Shown here: in pieces, positions 1-6,542 of the stretch
How positions within the stretch are numbered: position 1 is the stretch's first letter
Layout: the number at the start of each line of letters is the position of its first letter
Notes under the pieces: generated by a model
What the model was told of the DNA's origin: nothing
Seen by the model: the letters and a program-made list of their open reading frames with translations, nothing else
The model's database searches: none
Source of the DNA: an uncultured Prevotella sp.
GTDB taxonomy: Bacteria > Bacteroidota > Bacteroidia > Bacteroidales > Bacteroidaceae
NCBI GenBank assembly: GCA_937901345.1
Contig: CALCHM010000069.1
Span: 1-12,766, forward strand
Direction of reading: 5' to 3'
Length of the DNA: 12,766 bases
Position numbers and translations under genes: made by a program

Positions 1-18
1 CACTCTTACACAACTTTA

Positions 19-55
19 GAGGGTGTGCCGAAATTTTGCATTTCGACACACCCTC
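19..55 (-). terminator. Hairpin downstream of glsB
   Basis: Arms 19-34 and 40-55 form a 16-bp stem around a 5-nt loop. On the plus strand one position (C28/A46) is mispaired; in a minus-strand transcript it becomes a G·U pair, so the stem closes fully only when read from the glsB side. It lies about 60 nt past the glsB stop. The tract after the stem is not U-rich, so strong intrinsic termination is unproven. A related hairpin sits at 6497-6527. Confidence 0.55.
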
Positions 56-114
56 CTTAGTTATAAATTGCTCATACCTTCCTTTCTGAAAGGCACTGAT
101 TGTGAAGACGCTTA

Positions 115-1110
115 TTATTGAGCCACGCCATTATTTAAATCACGCAAGAAATATCCGCGGAAGATTTCGATAGATTCGGGATGATTTGCGGCAAACGATT
201 CGATATGGCGAATGCGCTTTTGTTCGAGAATTTCTTCGAAGGCAATGAGGATGCCGGTTTCTTCCACTGCTCCGAAGTCGTGGTTTACGGCTGTTCCGAA
301 GACACGCATTGTAGGACTCAAACCCATGTATGCATTGACGAGGGGCGGAATGTTGAAGCCCATCTTGCGCACTTCAGTATTGAGAATCCTATAGTCGGCC
401 TTGAAGTCAGTTTCGCAAAGCACGGCAGCAAGTTCTTCAACAGGCGTATCCAACACAACGGGATTTTCAGGAGTTACCCACGCGTCTTTATCACCGAAAT
501 GCTTGTTGAGGAAATAGAGTATCAAGTCGCGCGAGCGACGGTGGAACGAGGGATACATGGTCATTTTGCCGAAGAAGTATTTGATGTTGGGCAAAACGAT
601 GGTGAGTGCTCCGAGTCCATCCCAAAGGTTGTCGAGGGCAAAGAGTCCCTTTCCGATTTTGCTGGAACTCTGATATTCGAGTGTAACGAAGGAGCGTCCG
701 AGTTCTACGGTGTCAGGCAGGCAGTTGTCTATAAAGTCTTGCGAGAAGCGGAACATGTGACTCGTTGCCAACTTGGGTTGTCCGTCTTCAGCGAGTTCGA
801 TTTCCGTACCGGGCAGGAAGCGGTATCCTCCGAGAATCATTTCGTCTTCGGGGTCCCAAACGATGAGTTGGTAGTAGGGGTGCTCACACGTGTCAAATTC
901 ATCAAGGTCGCAGGCCTTACCCGTACCGCCACCCGCTGCACGAAATGCAATTTCACGCAGACGACCAATTTCGCGAACGACATTGGGCGCCTGATGATAG
1001 GTTACGATATAGATTTCGTTGTTGCTTTTGTTGGTAATGCGCAAGCGACGCTCTGGCGTGAGTTCGGCCAGGAGCAATTCCTTGGCAATGGGTTGTATGA
1101 TTTCTTCCAT
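115..1110 (-). CDS. glsB: Glycine lipid N-acyltransferase GlsB (GNAT / hemolysin-like family)
   Basis: 331 aa. The product resembles the GNAT-type N-acyltransferases (COG3176, once called hemolysin-like) that join a 3-hydroxy fatty acyl chain to glycine, giving N-acylglycine (commendamide), the first step of glycine lipid synthesis in Bacteroides. Recognisable segments are FRAAGGGTGKACDLDEFD (residues 56-73), GGYRFLPG (94-101) and ELGRSFV (136-142), which are typical of this group; there is no signal peptide. It starts at ATG 1110, 24 bp after the stop of glsA, so the two are probably co-transcribed. The frame is intact, unlike that of its partner. Substrate is inferred from the family and from the neighbouring PlsC-like gene; an ornithine-lipid role (OlsB-like) is the main alternative. 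Confidence 0.85.
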   Translation of the reverse strand: MEEIIQPIAKELLLAELTPERRLRITNKSNNEIYIVTYHQAPNVVREIGRLREIAFRAAGGGTGKACDLDEFDTCEHPYYQLIVWDPEDEMILGGYRFLPGTEIELAEDGQPKLATSHMFRFSQDFIDNCLPDTVELGRSFVTLEYQSSSKIGKGLFALDNLWDGLGALTIVLPNIKYFFGKMTMYPSFHRRSRDLILYFLNKHFGDKDAWVTPENPVVLDTPVEELAAVLCETDFKADYRILNTEVRKMGFNIPPLVNAYMGLSPTMRVFGTAVNHDFGAVEETGILIAFEEILEQKRIRHIESFAANHPESIEIFRGYFLRDLNNGVAQ

Positions 1111-1134
1111 GCTGTAATTAGTGGAGCGATATAT

Positions 1135-1962
1135 TTAGGTGTTCTGCAATGCGTAAACTTGCTGTTTGACGTGTTGTGCCCACTCTTGCGGGGTCTTTGT
1201 CTTATCAAAGGTTTGCCAGGCAATGGGTTTGCCGATGCGCACGGTGAAGGTGTTGTGCTGGTTCTTAAAGAGTTCATCGGCAAGGAAGAGCATAGCAATG
1301 TTGAATTTGATGCCCAGCGCTTTGCTGATGTTGGCAAGTCGGTAGAAGAAGTCGGAGTTGCGCCCTTCAAAATAGATGGGCACGACGTCGCGTTGGGTCT
1401 CTACGCTTTTCGTTATGAAGGTCTTCTTCCATTCTAAGTCACAAATCACACCGTTTGTGCGTCGCGAACAGAGTCCGGCGGGAAACATGATGATGTGGTT
1501 ATCGCTTGAGAATCCTGCCTCAACGATGGCGGGGAAGTTTCTGCTCTGCTTGCCCGTCTTATTGATAGGGATGAAGAGCGGTGCCAATCCGTGAAGGTTC
1601 ATCAGGAGGTCGTTGACCAGATACTTCACCTGTCCCTCATACTTTCTTCCGATGACAGCCCCCAGGGCCAATCCGTCTAATCCTCCAAGCGGGTGATTGC
1701 TCACAAAGGTGTAACGTCGTGGGTCGGTTGCGGCAGGCAGATGTTCTGCACCTTTAACAACAACCTTCGTGTCAAGATAGGCCAGGCAGTCTTCAATCCA
1801 TTCCACTCCCTGCTTGTCGCCTTCTAGTTCAATGAAGCGGTTAATTTCGTCTTGATGCACAATGCGCTTCAACTAGTTGACCACAAAACGGGGCACCCAT
1901 TTCGCCTTTGCGCCCATCTTGCTTTGTAGCACCTTATCTATGTCAATCTTAAAAGTTTCCAA
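1135..1962 (-). pseudogene. glsA: Glycine lipid O-acyltransferase GlsA, interrupted by an in-frame TAG
   Basis: PlsC/LPLAT-like acyltransferase that adds the second acyl chain to the hydroxyl of N-acylglycine. The intact part (1872 down to 1135, 245 codons) has the motif SNHPLGGLDG, an H-x5-D spacing instead of the usual PlsC H-x4-D, then NDLLMNLHGLAPLFIPINK, FPAGLCSRR and PIYFEGRNS. It has no ATG near its beginning; the only starts are TTG 1872 or GTG 1860. Upstream, the same frame stays open and reads ETFKIDIDKVLQSK, then KWVPRFVVN, stop (TAG, plus-strand 1873-1875), then LKRIVHQDE. That is the N-terminal segment I expect of this family, so a full-length frame from TTG 1962 would give 275 aa with one nonsense codon. 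Translation may restart at 1872 to make a shortened protein. A sequencing error is possible. Confidence 0.8.
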
Positions 1963-2006
1963 AGTCAGAGACGTTCTTTTTTACGGATTTGTTAAAAAAA
2001 GTGATG

Positions 2007-2038
2007 CAAAATTAAGGATTTTTTTTTTTTCCAACCAA
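2007..2038 (-). promoter_or_regulatory. Putative Bacteroidetes-type promoter of glsA-glsB
   Basis: On the minus strand TAATTTTG (2014 down to 2007) matches the TAnnTTTG -7 element. Two TTGG boxes (2031-2034 and 2035-2038) lie 16 and 20 nt upstream, near the distance expected for the -33 TTTG box. The spacer is TCCT plus a run of twelve A. A transcript from here would leave roughly a 40-nt leader before the inferred TTG 1962 start, which supports that start. Not proven experimentally. Confidence 0.5.
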
Positions 2039-2181
2039 CAGACCGTGCGACTAATCACTATAGCATTCAAAAAGATGCGGCATAACGCACTCGAGGCACA
2101 TATCTCCGCATTGTGACCTCAAGAAGGCGAGGAAGGTGCGATTTTTACATTTTGAGGGCAAAAAATGTCGCATGATGTCAT

Positions 2182-2380
2182 TTTGAAAAAATCTGGGGCC
2201 CTGCAAACCTGCAGGGACGGATTTTGGAAAAATATGGCGCTACGCAGTCTGCGGGAACGGATTTCGGAAACATCTGGGGCCCTGCAAACCAGCGGGAACT
2301 GATTTCGAAAACATCTGGCGCTATGCAGGTCTGCATGGACGGATTTGGAAAAAAATTGGCGCTATGCAAACTTTTGTGCC
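2182..2380. repeat. 40-41 bp imperfect tandem repeat, about 4.5-5 units
   Basis: Units begin at 2182, 2222, 2262, 2303 and 2344, each reading TTT(C/T)GGAAAA, ATCTGG, a GC-rich block, then GGGA(A)CGGA. The last unit decays after about 2370. Within the GC-rich block is a small inverted repeat: 2199-2205 with 2210-2216 in unit 1 (perfect 7 bp, loop AACC), a shorter one in unit 2, and a 7-bp one with a G·U pair in unit 4; unit 3 pairs poorly. I know of no name for this element. Confidence 0.8.
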
Positions 2381-2396
2381 CCTATACAGGACTCTC

Positions 2397-2452
2397 TTCA
2401 GGGTTCGAACGGTGTTCGAAGGGCAAACGAACGCCGTTCGAAGGCCTCTGAA
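2397..2452 (-). terminator. Long hairpin directly past the trmB stop
   Basis: Core arms 2404-2418 and 2428-2442 are complementary at 14 of 15 positions, with a 9-nt loop; position 2413/2433 is T·G on the plus strand and A/C on the minus strand. TTCAG (2397-2401) also pairs with CTGAA (2448-2452) beyond an internal loop. The arms contain the palindrome TTCGAA three times. It begins 8 nt after the trmB stop, so it may end the mnmA-trmB transcript, but there is no U tract. Confidence 0.45.
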
Positions 2453-2459
2453 TGCGAGT

Positions 2460-3239
2460 TTACTTAGAAGTTTCCAAACCGGAACGCTTGGAGCGGTTGT
2501 AACTGCGGTAGTCGTCGAGTTCAATTTCCACCTCGGGTTCTACGAGTTGCCCTGCGGCAGGTAGTTGAAACTTGAGATACTTGATGGTCAAACCACGCGT
2601 GAGCCACTGCTGTTCGTAATAGGTTTGGATGCCAAGAATCTGCTTTACTTCGTCATCGGTCTCTGTAGCGAGCATGTTGTAGAGGTCTTCGGTTCGGAAG
2701 AGTACGGGCAGGCTGTTTTTCTCCACCATGTAGTTGGTGTAGGTGAAGAGGAAGTTGCTATCGGTCTTGAGATGGATGAGTCCGCCATCTTGCAGGAAAT
2801 TGCGATAGCGCTCCATGAAGAAGGTGGAAGTGAGGCGCTTGGTCACCTTCTTCATTTGGGGATCGGAGAAAGTCAACCATATTTCCGCCACTTCGCCTGG
2901 TGCAAAGAAACGCTGGATAAATTCGATGTTGGTGCGCAAAAAGGCCACATTGGTCATGCCTGCCTTTAGGCTTTCAGTGGCTCCGGTCCACATGCGTGCG
3001 CCCTTGATATCAACGCCAATAAAATTCTTATCGGGGAAGAGGCGCCCGAGTCCCACGGTATATTCTCCACGACCGCAACCGAGTTCGAGCACGATGGGGT
3101 TATTATTCTTAAAGAAGCGTTCGTGCCAGTGGCCTTTGAGTTCAAATTGTGCCTCCGTGTCGAGCGCTTGGAAGGGTGCTTCAAACACGTGGGGATAACT
3201 TGCCATGTCGGCAAACTTTGAGAGTTTATTCTTGCTCAT
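2460..3239 (-). CDS. trmB: tRNA (guanine-N7-)-methyltransferase TrmB
   Basis: 259 aa, cytoplasmic. It makes m7G46 in the variable loop of tRNAs using S-adenosylmethionine. The SAM-binding loop ELGCGRGEY is at residues 52-60, followed by the acidic strand GVDIKG with Asp77. The family motif F-P-D-P-W-P-K-x-R-H appears as FSDPQMKK (124-131), a divergence in the style of Bacteroidetes, and LKTD (157-160) matches the downstream conserved T-D. It starts at ATG 3239, inside the end of xseB (14-bp overlap), which indicates translational coupling. It is the last gene of the run that begins at mnmA. The longer C-terminal tail (about residues 225-259) is basic and acidic by turns and not otherwise recognisable. 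Confidence 0.92.
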   Translation of the reverse strand: MSKNKLSKFADMASYPHVFEAPFQALDTEAQFELKGHWHERFFKNNNPIVLELGCGRGEYTVGLGRLFPDKNFIGVDIKGARMWTGATESLKAGMTNVAFLRTNIEFIQRFFAPGEVAEIWLTFSDPQMKKVTKRLTSTFFMERYRNFLQDGGLIHLKTDSNFLFTYTNYMVEKNSLPVLFRTEDLYNMLATETDDEVKQILGIQTYYEQQWLTRGLTIKYLKFQLPAAGQLVEPEVEIELDDYRSYNRSKRSGLETSK

Positions 3240-3411
3240 TGTTTAAGATATTTTCGAGTTCTTGAGAAGTTGCGGTGAGGCGCTCTTTGCAGAAGGCAAG
3301 CAATTGCTGGGCTTCCTTGATTTGTGCGGCGAGTGAATCAACGTTGAGGGTGCCAGATTCAAGAGATACTACGATTTCTTGAAGGCGCTGGGTGGCTTGG
3401 GTATAGGTCAT
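3226..3411 (-). CDS. xseB: Exodeoxyribonuclease VII small subunit
   Basis: 61 aa, the usual size for XseB. It forms the small helical subunit that binds the coiled-coil region of XseA to make exonuclease VII, which digests single-stranded DNA from both ends. The helical hairpin pattern YTQATQRLQEIVVSLESG, then LNVDSLAAQIKEAQQLL, is characteristic. It lies 66 nt after the xseA stop and overlaps trmB by 14 bp. The leader before ATG 3411 is made of octamer repeats. It is the only gene in the run with a spacer of this type. Confidence 0.93.
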   Translation of the reverse strand: MTYTQATQRLQEIVVSLESGTLNVDSLAAQIKEAQQLLAFCKERLTATSQELENILNNEQE

Positions 3412-3412
3412 T

Positions 3413-3450
3413 GTTGAAGTTTGGAGGTTCTGAAGTTCGGAGGTTCTGAG
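3413..3450 (-). repeat. Octamer repeat leader in front of xseB
   Basis: Read on the coding strand, the bases before ATG 3411 are the contiguous octamers CTCAGAAC, CTCCGAAC, TTCAGAAC, CTCCAAAC and a partial TTCAAC. Seen another way, two 16-bp units (3418-3433 and 3434-3449) are identical at 15 of 16 positions. The same octamer style precedes argF' and the M16 peptidase gene. Confidence 0.75.
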
Positions 3451-3477
3451 AGTCTTTTATGAATCCGCATGGCTGCG

Positions 3478-4701
3478 TCACACAACTCTTGTCGTGATGG
3501 TTCCTTGTGCTAATTGTGTTTCCAAAAGGTCGCCTGAATTTAGATTTTCAGCATTGGTCACGACCTTTCCGTTCAAGCGGGTGATGCTATACCCGAGGGA
3601 GAGGATGTGTTGGGGGTCGGCGAGTTGCAAACTCTTTTCAAGGAGCGAAAGGTGGTGACTTTCCGTGCGCAAGGTTTGCTTGGCGAGCAGTTGGATAGCG
3701 GTTCGGAGTTGTGCCAGTCGCTCTTGTTCTTGCGCCGTTGCCTGATGTGCCAAGATGCGCAGTTGTTGTGCGAGCACCAGTAGGCGCTGCTTTTCGCGCG
3801 AGAGGTAACGCTGTGCGGCAGTATAAAGTCGTGCTTCCAAATCTGCCACGAGGTCCACCTCATTTCGGCGCTGCTCTATCAGGAATGCGGCTACGGCAGT
3901 GGGTGTCTTCAGTCGCGTATGTGCCACGAAGTCAATCACGGTTTCGTCACGTTCGTGACCAATGCCCGTAATCACGGGGATGGGGCAAGATGCAACAGCG
4001 CGTGCTAAGTTCAACGACTCAAAACCGTAAAGGTCGGCCGCCGCACCTCCGCCACGGATGATGACGATACAGTCCCACGATTCGGTCTCCATACATACCG
4101 CCTGAAGGGCACGGATGATGCTTTCTTCCACTTGTTCTCCCTGCATAATGGCAGGAAAAAGTGTGCATTCAAAGGGATACCCCGACTGCGCAAGTTGGTC
4201 TTGAAAATCACCGAAGCCTGCCGCCTTACTGCTTGAAATCACCGCTATGCGACGCAGGGGGCGCGGGAGTTTCAGGTTGAGATTTCCCTCTAAGACGCCC
4301 TCCTTTTCCAACTGCGACAGGATCTCTTGTCGGCGCTTGGCAATATCTCCGAGGGTGTAAGTGGGGTCAACGTCGGTAACAGTCAGGGAATACCCATAAA
4401 GCGGATGGAAGTTGACGCTCACCAAACAGAGCACCTTCATACCTGCCTGGAGGTCGGTACCCGTGGCGCTACGAAAGCGGAAGGCAATGGTTTGGTAGGC
4501 ATTACGCCAAATGTTGCCACGTGCTCGGGCCAGGATGTTGCTGCCGCTCTCGTCCTTTTCCACAAACTCTACGTAGCAATGTCCATTCGAGGCTACACGC
4601 GCTTCGCTCAGTTCTGCGGTCACCCAATAGGTGTCGTTGAAATTCGCCTCTATAGCTTCATTTACGGCGCAGTTCAGTTCGTAAAGACTTAGTGGAGTCA
4701 T
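3478..4701 (-). CDS. xseA: Exodeoxyribonuclease VII large subunit
   Basis: 407 aa, within the family range. This is the catalytic subunit of exonuclease VII, which degrades single-stranded DNA into short oligonucleotides and works with xseB next to it. The N-terminal OB-fold domain (about residues 20-115) includes YWVTAELSEARVASNGHCYV. The catalytic domain has ISSSKAAGFGDF (155-166), IRGGGAAADLYGF (215-227) and GIGHERDETVIDFVA (246-260), the last matching the family's G-x-G-H-E-x-D block. Residues about 275-370 are rich in Gln, Leu and Arg and should be the coiled coil; the C-terminus DPQHILSLGYSITRLNG is typical. ATG 4701 lies 17 nt past the stop of the esterase gene, so the two are likely co-transcribed. 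The stop is TGA. Confidence 0.95.
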   Translation of the reverse strand: MTPLSLYELNCAVNEAIEANFNDTYWVTAELSEARVASNGHCYVEFVEKDESGSNILARARGNIWRNAYQTIAFRFRSATGTDLQAGMKVLCLVSVNFHPLYGYSLTVTDVDPTYTLGDIAKRRQEILSQLEKEGVLEGNLNLKLPRPLRRIAVISSSKAAGFGDFQDQLAQSGYPFECTLFPAIMQGEQVEESIIRALQAVCMETESWDCIVIIRGGGAAADLYGFESLNLARAVASCPIPVITGIGHERDETVIDFVAHTRLKTPTAVAAFLIEQRRNEVDLVADLEARLYTAAQRYLSREKQRLLVLAQQLRILAHQATAQEQERLAQLRTAIQLLAKQTLRTESHHLSLLEKSLQLADPQHILSLGYSITRLNGKVVTNAENLNSGDLLETQLAQGTITTRVV

Positions 4702-4718
4702 ACGATTGGGGAGGAATG

Positions 4719-5315
4719 TTAGTTGATGGATAAAAGTTCTTTGATTAAGGGCAAGACTACGCTATTCAGGATGGCATCGTTCAGGCGGTGTTCGCCCTCA
4801 AAGACGGTGAAATGGTCCTTACCGTAATGCTTGCAAAATACGGGTTGAAACTCCTGTGTCACCTTGTCGGCATTGCCAAAGAAGGCATAGACGTTGGCGC
4901 GCTCCTCGGGGGTAATTTTTGCAAAGGATTCCTTCTCCAGGGTTTTAAATTGCTCAATCATCACCTTGTCAACCTTAAAATCTTTTGCACCATCCTCGCG
5001 CTTGTTCAGGAAGGGGTAGCGCCCCATGCCCTTGAAGGTGAGCAGTCGCGCCATCTTGAAACTGGGGTTGACTAAGATGCGCTTTCGACCTCGGAGCAAC
5101 TCGGTGTAAAATCCGCCCATCGAGGTGCCGATGATGAGGTCGGGATTTTCCGTCTCCACCAACTCACGCAACAGCGCAATGGCATCGGCAGGAAGCACGG
5201 GAAGGTCGGGTGCAAGCACCTTCACACCGTGAGGGTAGAGCATTTGGCGGAGCATCATCACCGTGCCAGAGGAACCTGACGAACCGAAACCGTGAATGTA
5301 TAGAAGCGTTTTCAT
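4719..5315 (-). CDS. YqiA-like alpha/beta-hydrolase esterase (UPF0227 family)
   Basis: 198 aa from ATG 5315; this start gives MKTLLYIHGFGSSGSSGT, the usual beginning of the family. The frame stays open upstream to 5432, but that part would overlap the end of mnmA and reads as a hydrophobic tail, so I reject it. The fold is a small alpha/beta hydrolase: the oxyanion region is HGFGSS, the nucleophile elbow is GTSMGG (Ser in G-x-S-x-G), the acid is probably the Asp of GNADKV and the base the His of EGEHRLND. E. coli YqiA cleaves short acyl esters, but the natural substrate is unknown. Here it sits between mnmA and xseA, 67 nt after the mnmA stop. Confidence 0.85.
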   Translation of the reverse strand: MKTLLYIHGFGSSGSSGTVMMLRQMLYPHGVKVLAPDLPVLPADAIALLRELVETENPDLIIGTSMGGFYTELLRGRKRILVNPSFKMARLLTFKGMGRYPFLNKREDGAKDFKVDKVMIEQFKTLEKESFAKITPEERANVYAFFGNADKVTQEFQPVFCKHYGKDHFTVFEGEHRLNDAILNSVVLPLIKELLSIN

Positions 5316-5382
5316 TGATTTTAGCATGAAGTAAGTTGCAAGAAAGCAGAATAAATGAAGGAGGAGATAAAAGAATCGGGGA

Positions 5383-6483
5383 TCACTGTGCTGCGTAAAC
5401 CCCAATACCGCGTTGATTGCCAATAATCGCACCTCCCACTAAGCGCTTGCCAATGTAAAACACGGCGCTCTGTCCGGGAGTAATGGCACTAACGGGAGTT
5501 GCTGTTCGGATGAGCAAACGCCCATCTTCAAGGCGCTCAATGCTGCAAGCCACGGGTTGCGAATGATAGCGTACGCGCACCATCAGGTCGGGCACCGAAA
5601 AGACTTCTGCCTCATTGACAAACTGCGCATCTTCGGCAAAAAACACCTGCGTGAGGAGTTCGGTTTCATCGCCTAGCACAATGGTGTTTTTCACGGCATT
5701 CAGGCGCAACACATAGGCTGGTTTTCCCAGAGCGATACCTAACCCCTTGCGTTGACCTACCGTATAGAAAGGTACTCCCAAGTGTTGGCCCAATCTGCGC
5801 CCCGCACCATCTACGAAGAATCCGCCTGCAACCTCATCGGCAAGTGTGGGCAACTGCTCACGCAGGAAATCGCGATAGTCGGCCTCTACGAAACACACTT
5901 CCATAGATTCAGCCTGCTTGGCGCGCCATTCAAATCCGCGTTCGGCAAGCACACGGCGCACTTCCGCCTTCTCCATCGTGCCAAGTGGGAACAGACAACG
6001 GCGAAGCGTTGCCTGCGGCACACGCCAAAGAAAGTACGACTGGTCTTTGCGCACATCGTCGCCCATCAAGAGGTAATCATTGCCCCCATGCGTGATGGTC
6101 TTGACATAATGTCCCGTTGCCATGCGGTCGCACCCCAACAGATCGGCCAACTCATGGAGCAAGCGAAACTTGAAATCGCGATTGCAGCGCACACAAGGAT
6201 TGGGGGTGCGACCCTGTCGGTATTCATCTAGGAAATATTGGACGATGGAAGTCCGAAACTCCTCGCGAACGTCAACCACATGATGTTCAATACCCAACAC
6301 CTGAGCCAAGCGTCGCGCACTTTCAATGAAGTCGGGTTCCGTTGCGCCTTCAGCAAACTGGCGGGGCAAATCATAAACGCGCATCGTCATGCCCACCACT
6401 TCATAACCTTGTTCTTGAAGCAACAGGCACACCGCAGAACTATCCACACCGCCCGACATGGCCACCAATACTCGATTGTTCAT
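5383..6483 (-). CDS. mnmA: tRNA-specific 2-thiouridylase MnmA
   Basis: 366 aa from ATG 6483. The frame could be extended to GTG 6495, but MNNRVLVAMSGGVDSS is the normal family beginning. The enzyme adenylates U34 of Lys, Glu and Gln tRNAs and puts in sulfur to make s2U. The ATP-binding PP-loop is AMSGGVDSS (8-16). Catalytic cysteines are C97 in NPCVRCN and C197 in MEVCFVEADYRDF, matching E. coli C102 and C199. Other conserved blocks are GHYVK (125-129), KDQSYFLWRVP (146-156) and TVGQRKGLGI. It is the first gene of the run through trmB; the upstream thioredoxin-like gene is in the same direction, 59 bp away, with a hairpin between. Confidence 0.96.
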   Translation of the reverse strand: MNNRVLVAMSGGVDSSAVCLLLQEQGYEVVGMTMRVYDLPRQFAEGATEPDFIESARRLAQVLGIEHHVVDVREEFRTSIVQYFLDEYRQGRTPNPCVRCNRDFKFRLLHELADLLGCDRMATGHYVKTITHGGNDYLLMGDDVRKDQSYFLWRVPQATLRRCLFPLGTMEKAEVRRVLAERGFEWRAKQAESMEVCFVEADYRDFLREQLPTLADEVAGGFFVDGAGRRLGQHLGVPFYTVGQRKGLGIALGKPAYVLRLNAVKNTIVLGDETELLTQVFFAEDAQFVNEAEVFSVPDLMVRVRYHSQPVACSIERLEDGRLLIRTATPVSAITPGQSAVFYIGKRLVGGAIIGNQRGIGVYAAQ

Positions 6484-6496
6484 ATAGAATAACACA

Positions 6497-6527
6497 GAGG
6501 GTGCGTCAAAGGTCTTGACACACCCTC
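6497..6527 (-). terminator. Terminator-like hairpin between the thioredoxin-like gene and mnmA
   Basis: Arms 6497-6509 and 6515-6527 form a 13-bp stem with loop AGGTC on the plus strand. Position 6504/6520 is C/A on the plus strand but G·U in the minus-strand RNA, the same arrangement as the hairpin at 19-55, and the two share GACACACCCTCCTT. It ends 13 nt before the mnmA ATG, so it could end the upstream transcript or act on mnmA expression. There is no strong U tract after the stem. Confidence 0.55.
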
Positions 6528-6542
6528 CTTTTTAGTTTGATT

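Larger units (their letters stand above)
1963..2459. other. Gene-free region between trmB and glsA
   Basis: About 500 bp without a supportable gene. From left to right it holds the putative glsA promoter with a 12-nt homopolymer, a small hairpin (arms 2147-2153 and 2162-2168), a 40-41 bp tandem repeat, and a long hairpin just past the trmB stop. Short open frames here overlap the repeats, switch frame with each unit because 40 and 41 are not multiples of three, and have no recognisable domain. Confidence 0.7.

Noticed and set aside
181..1437. 418-codon open frame on the plus strand across glsB and glsA
   Set aside because: It is antisense to two recognised acyltransferases, has no domain I recognise, and its openness is explained by their codon use.
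1873..1875. TAG reassigned to an amino acid
   Set aside because: The flippase gene uses TAG as its terminator (11203-11205) and no other gene in the window has an internal TAG.
1877..2116. 79-codon open frame on the plus strand upstream of glsA
   Set aside because: It overlaps the missing N-terminus of glsA and its promoter, and includes a homopolymer-encoded Phe run.
2182..2380. CRISPR array
   Set aside because: The units are contiguous and degenerate, with no unique spacers between identical repeats and no cas genes.
2178..2451. Small open frames on both strands over the tandem repeats
   Set aside because: Repeat units of 40-41 bp shift the frame each time, so no protein repeat is kept; no domain or start signal.
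5316..5432. N-terminal extension of the esterase
   Set aside because: It would overlap the end of mnmA and shows no family similarity; MKTLLYIHGF at 5315 is the typical start.
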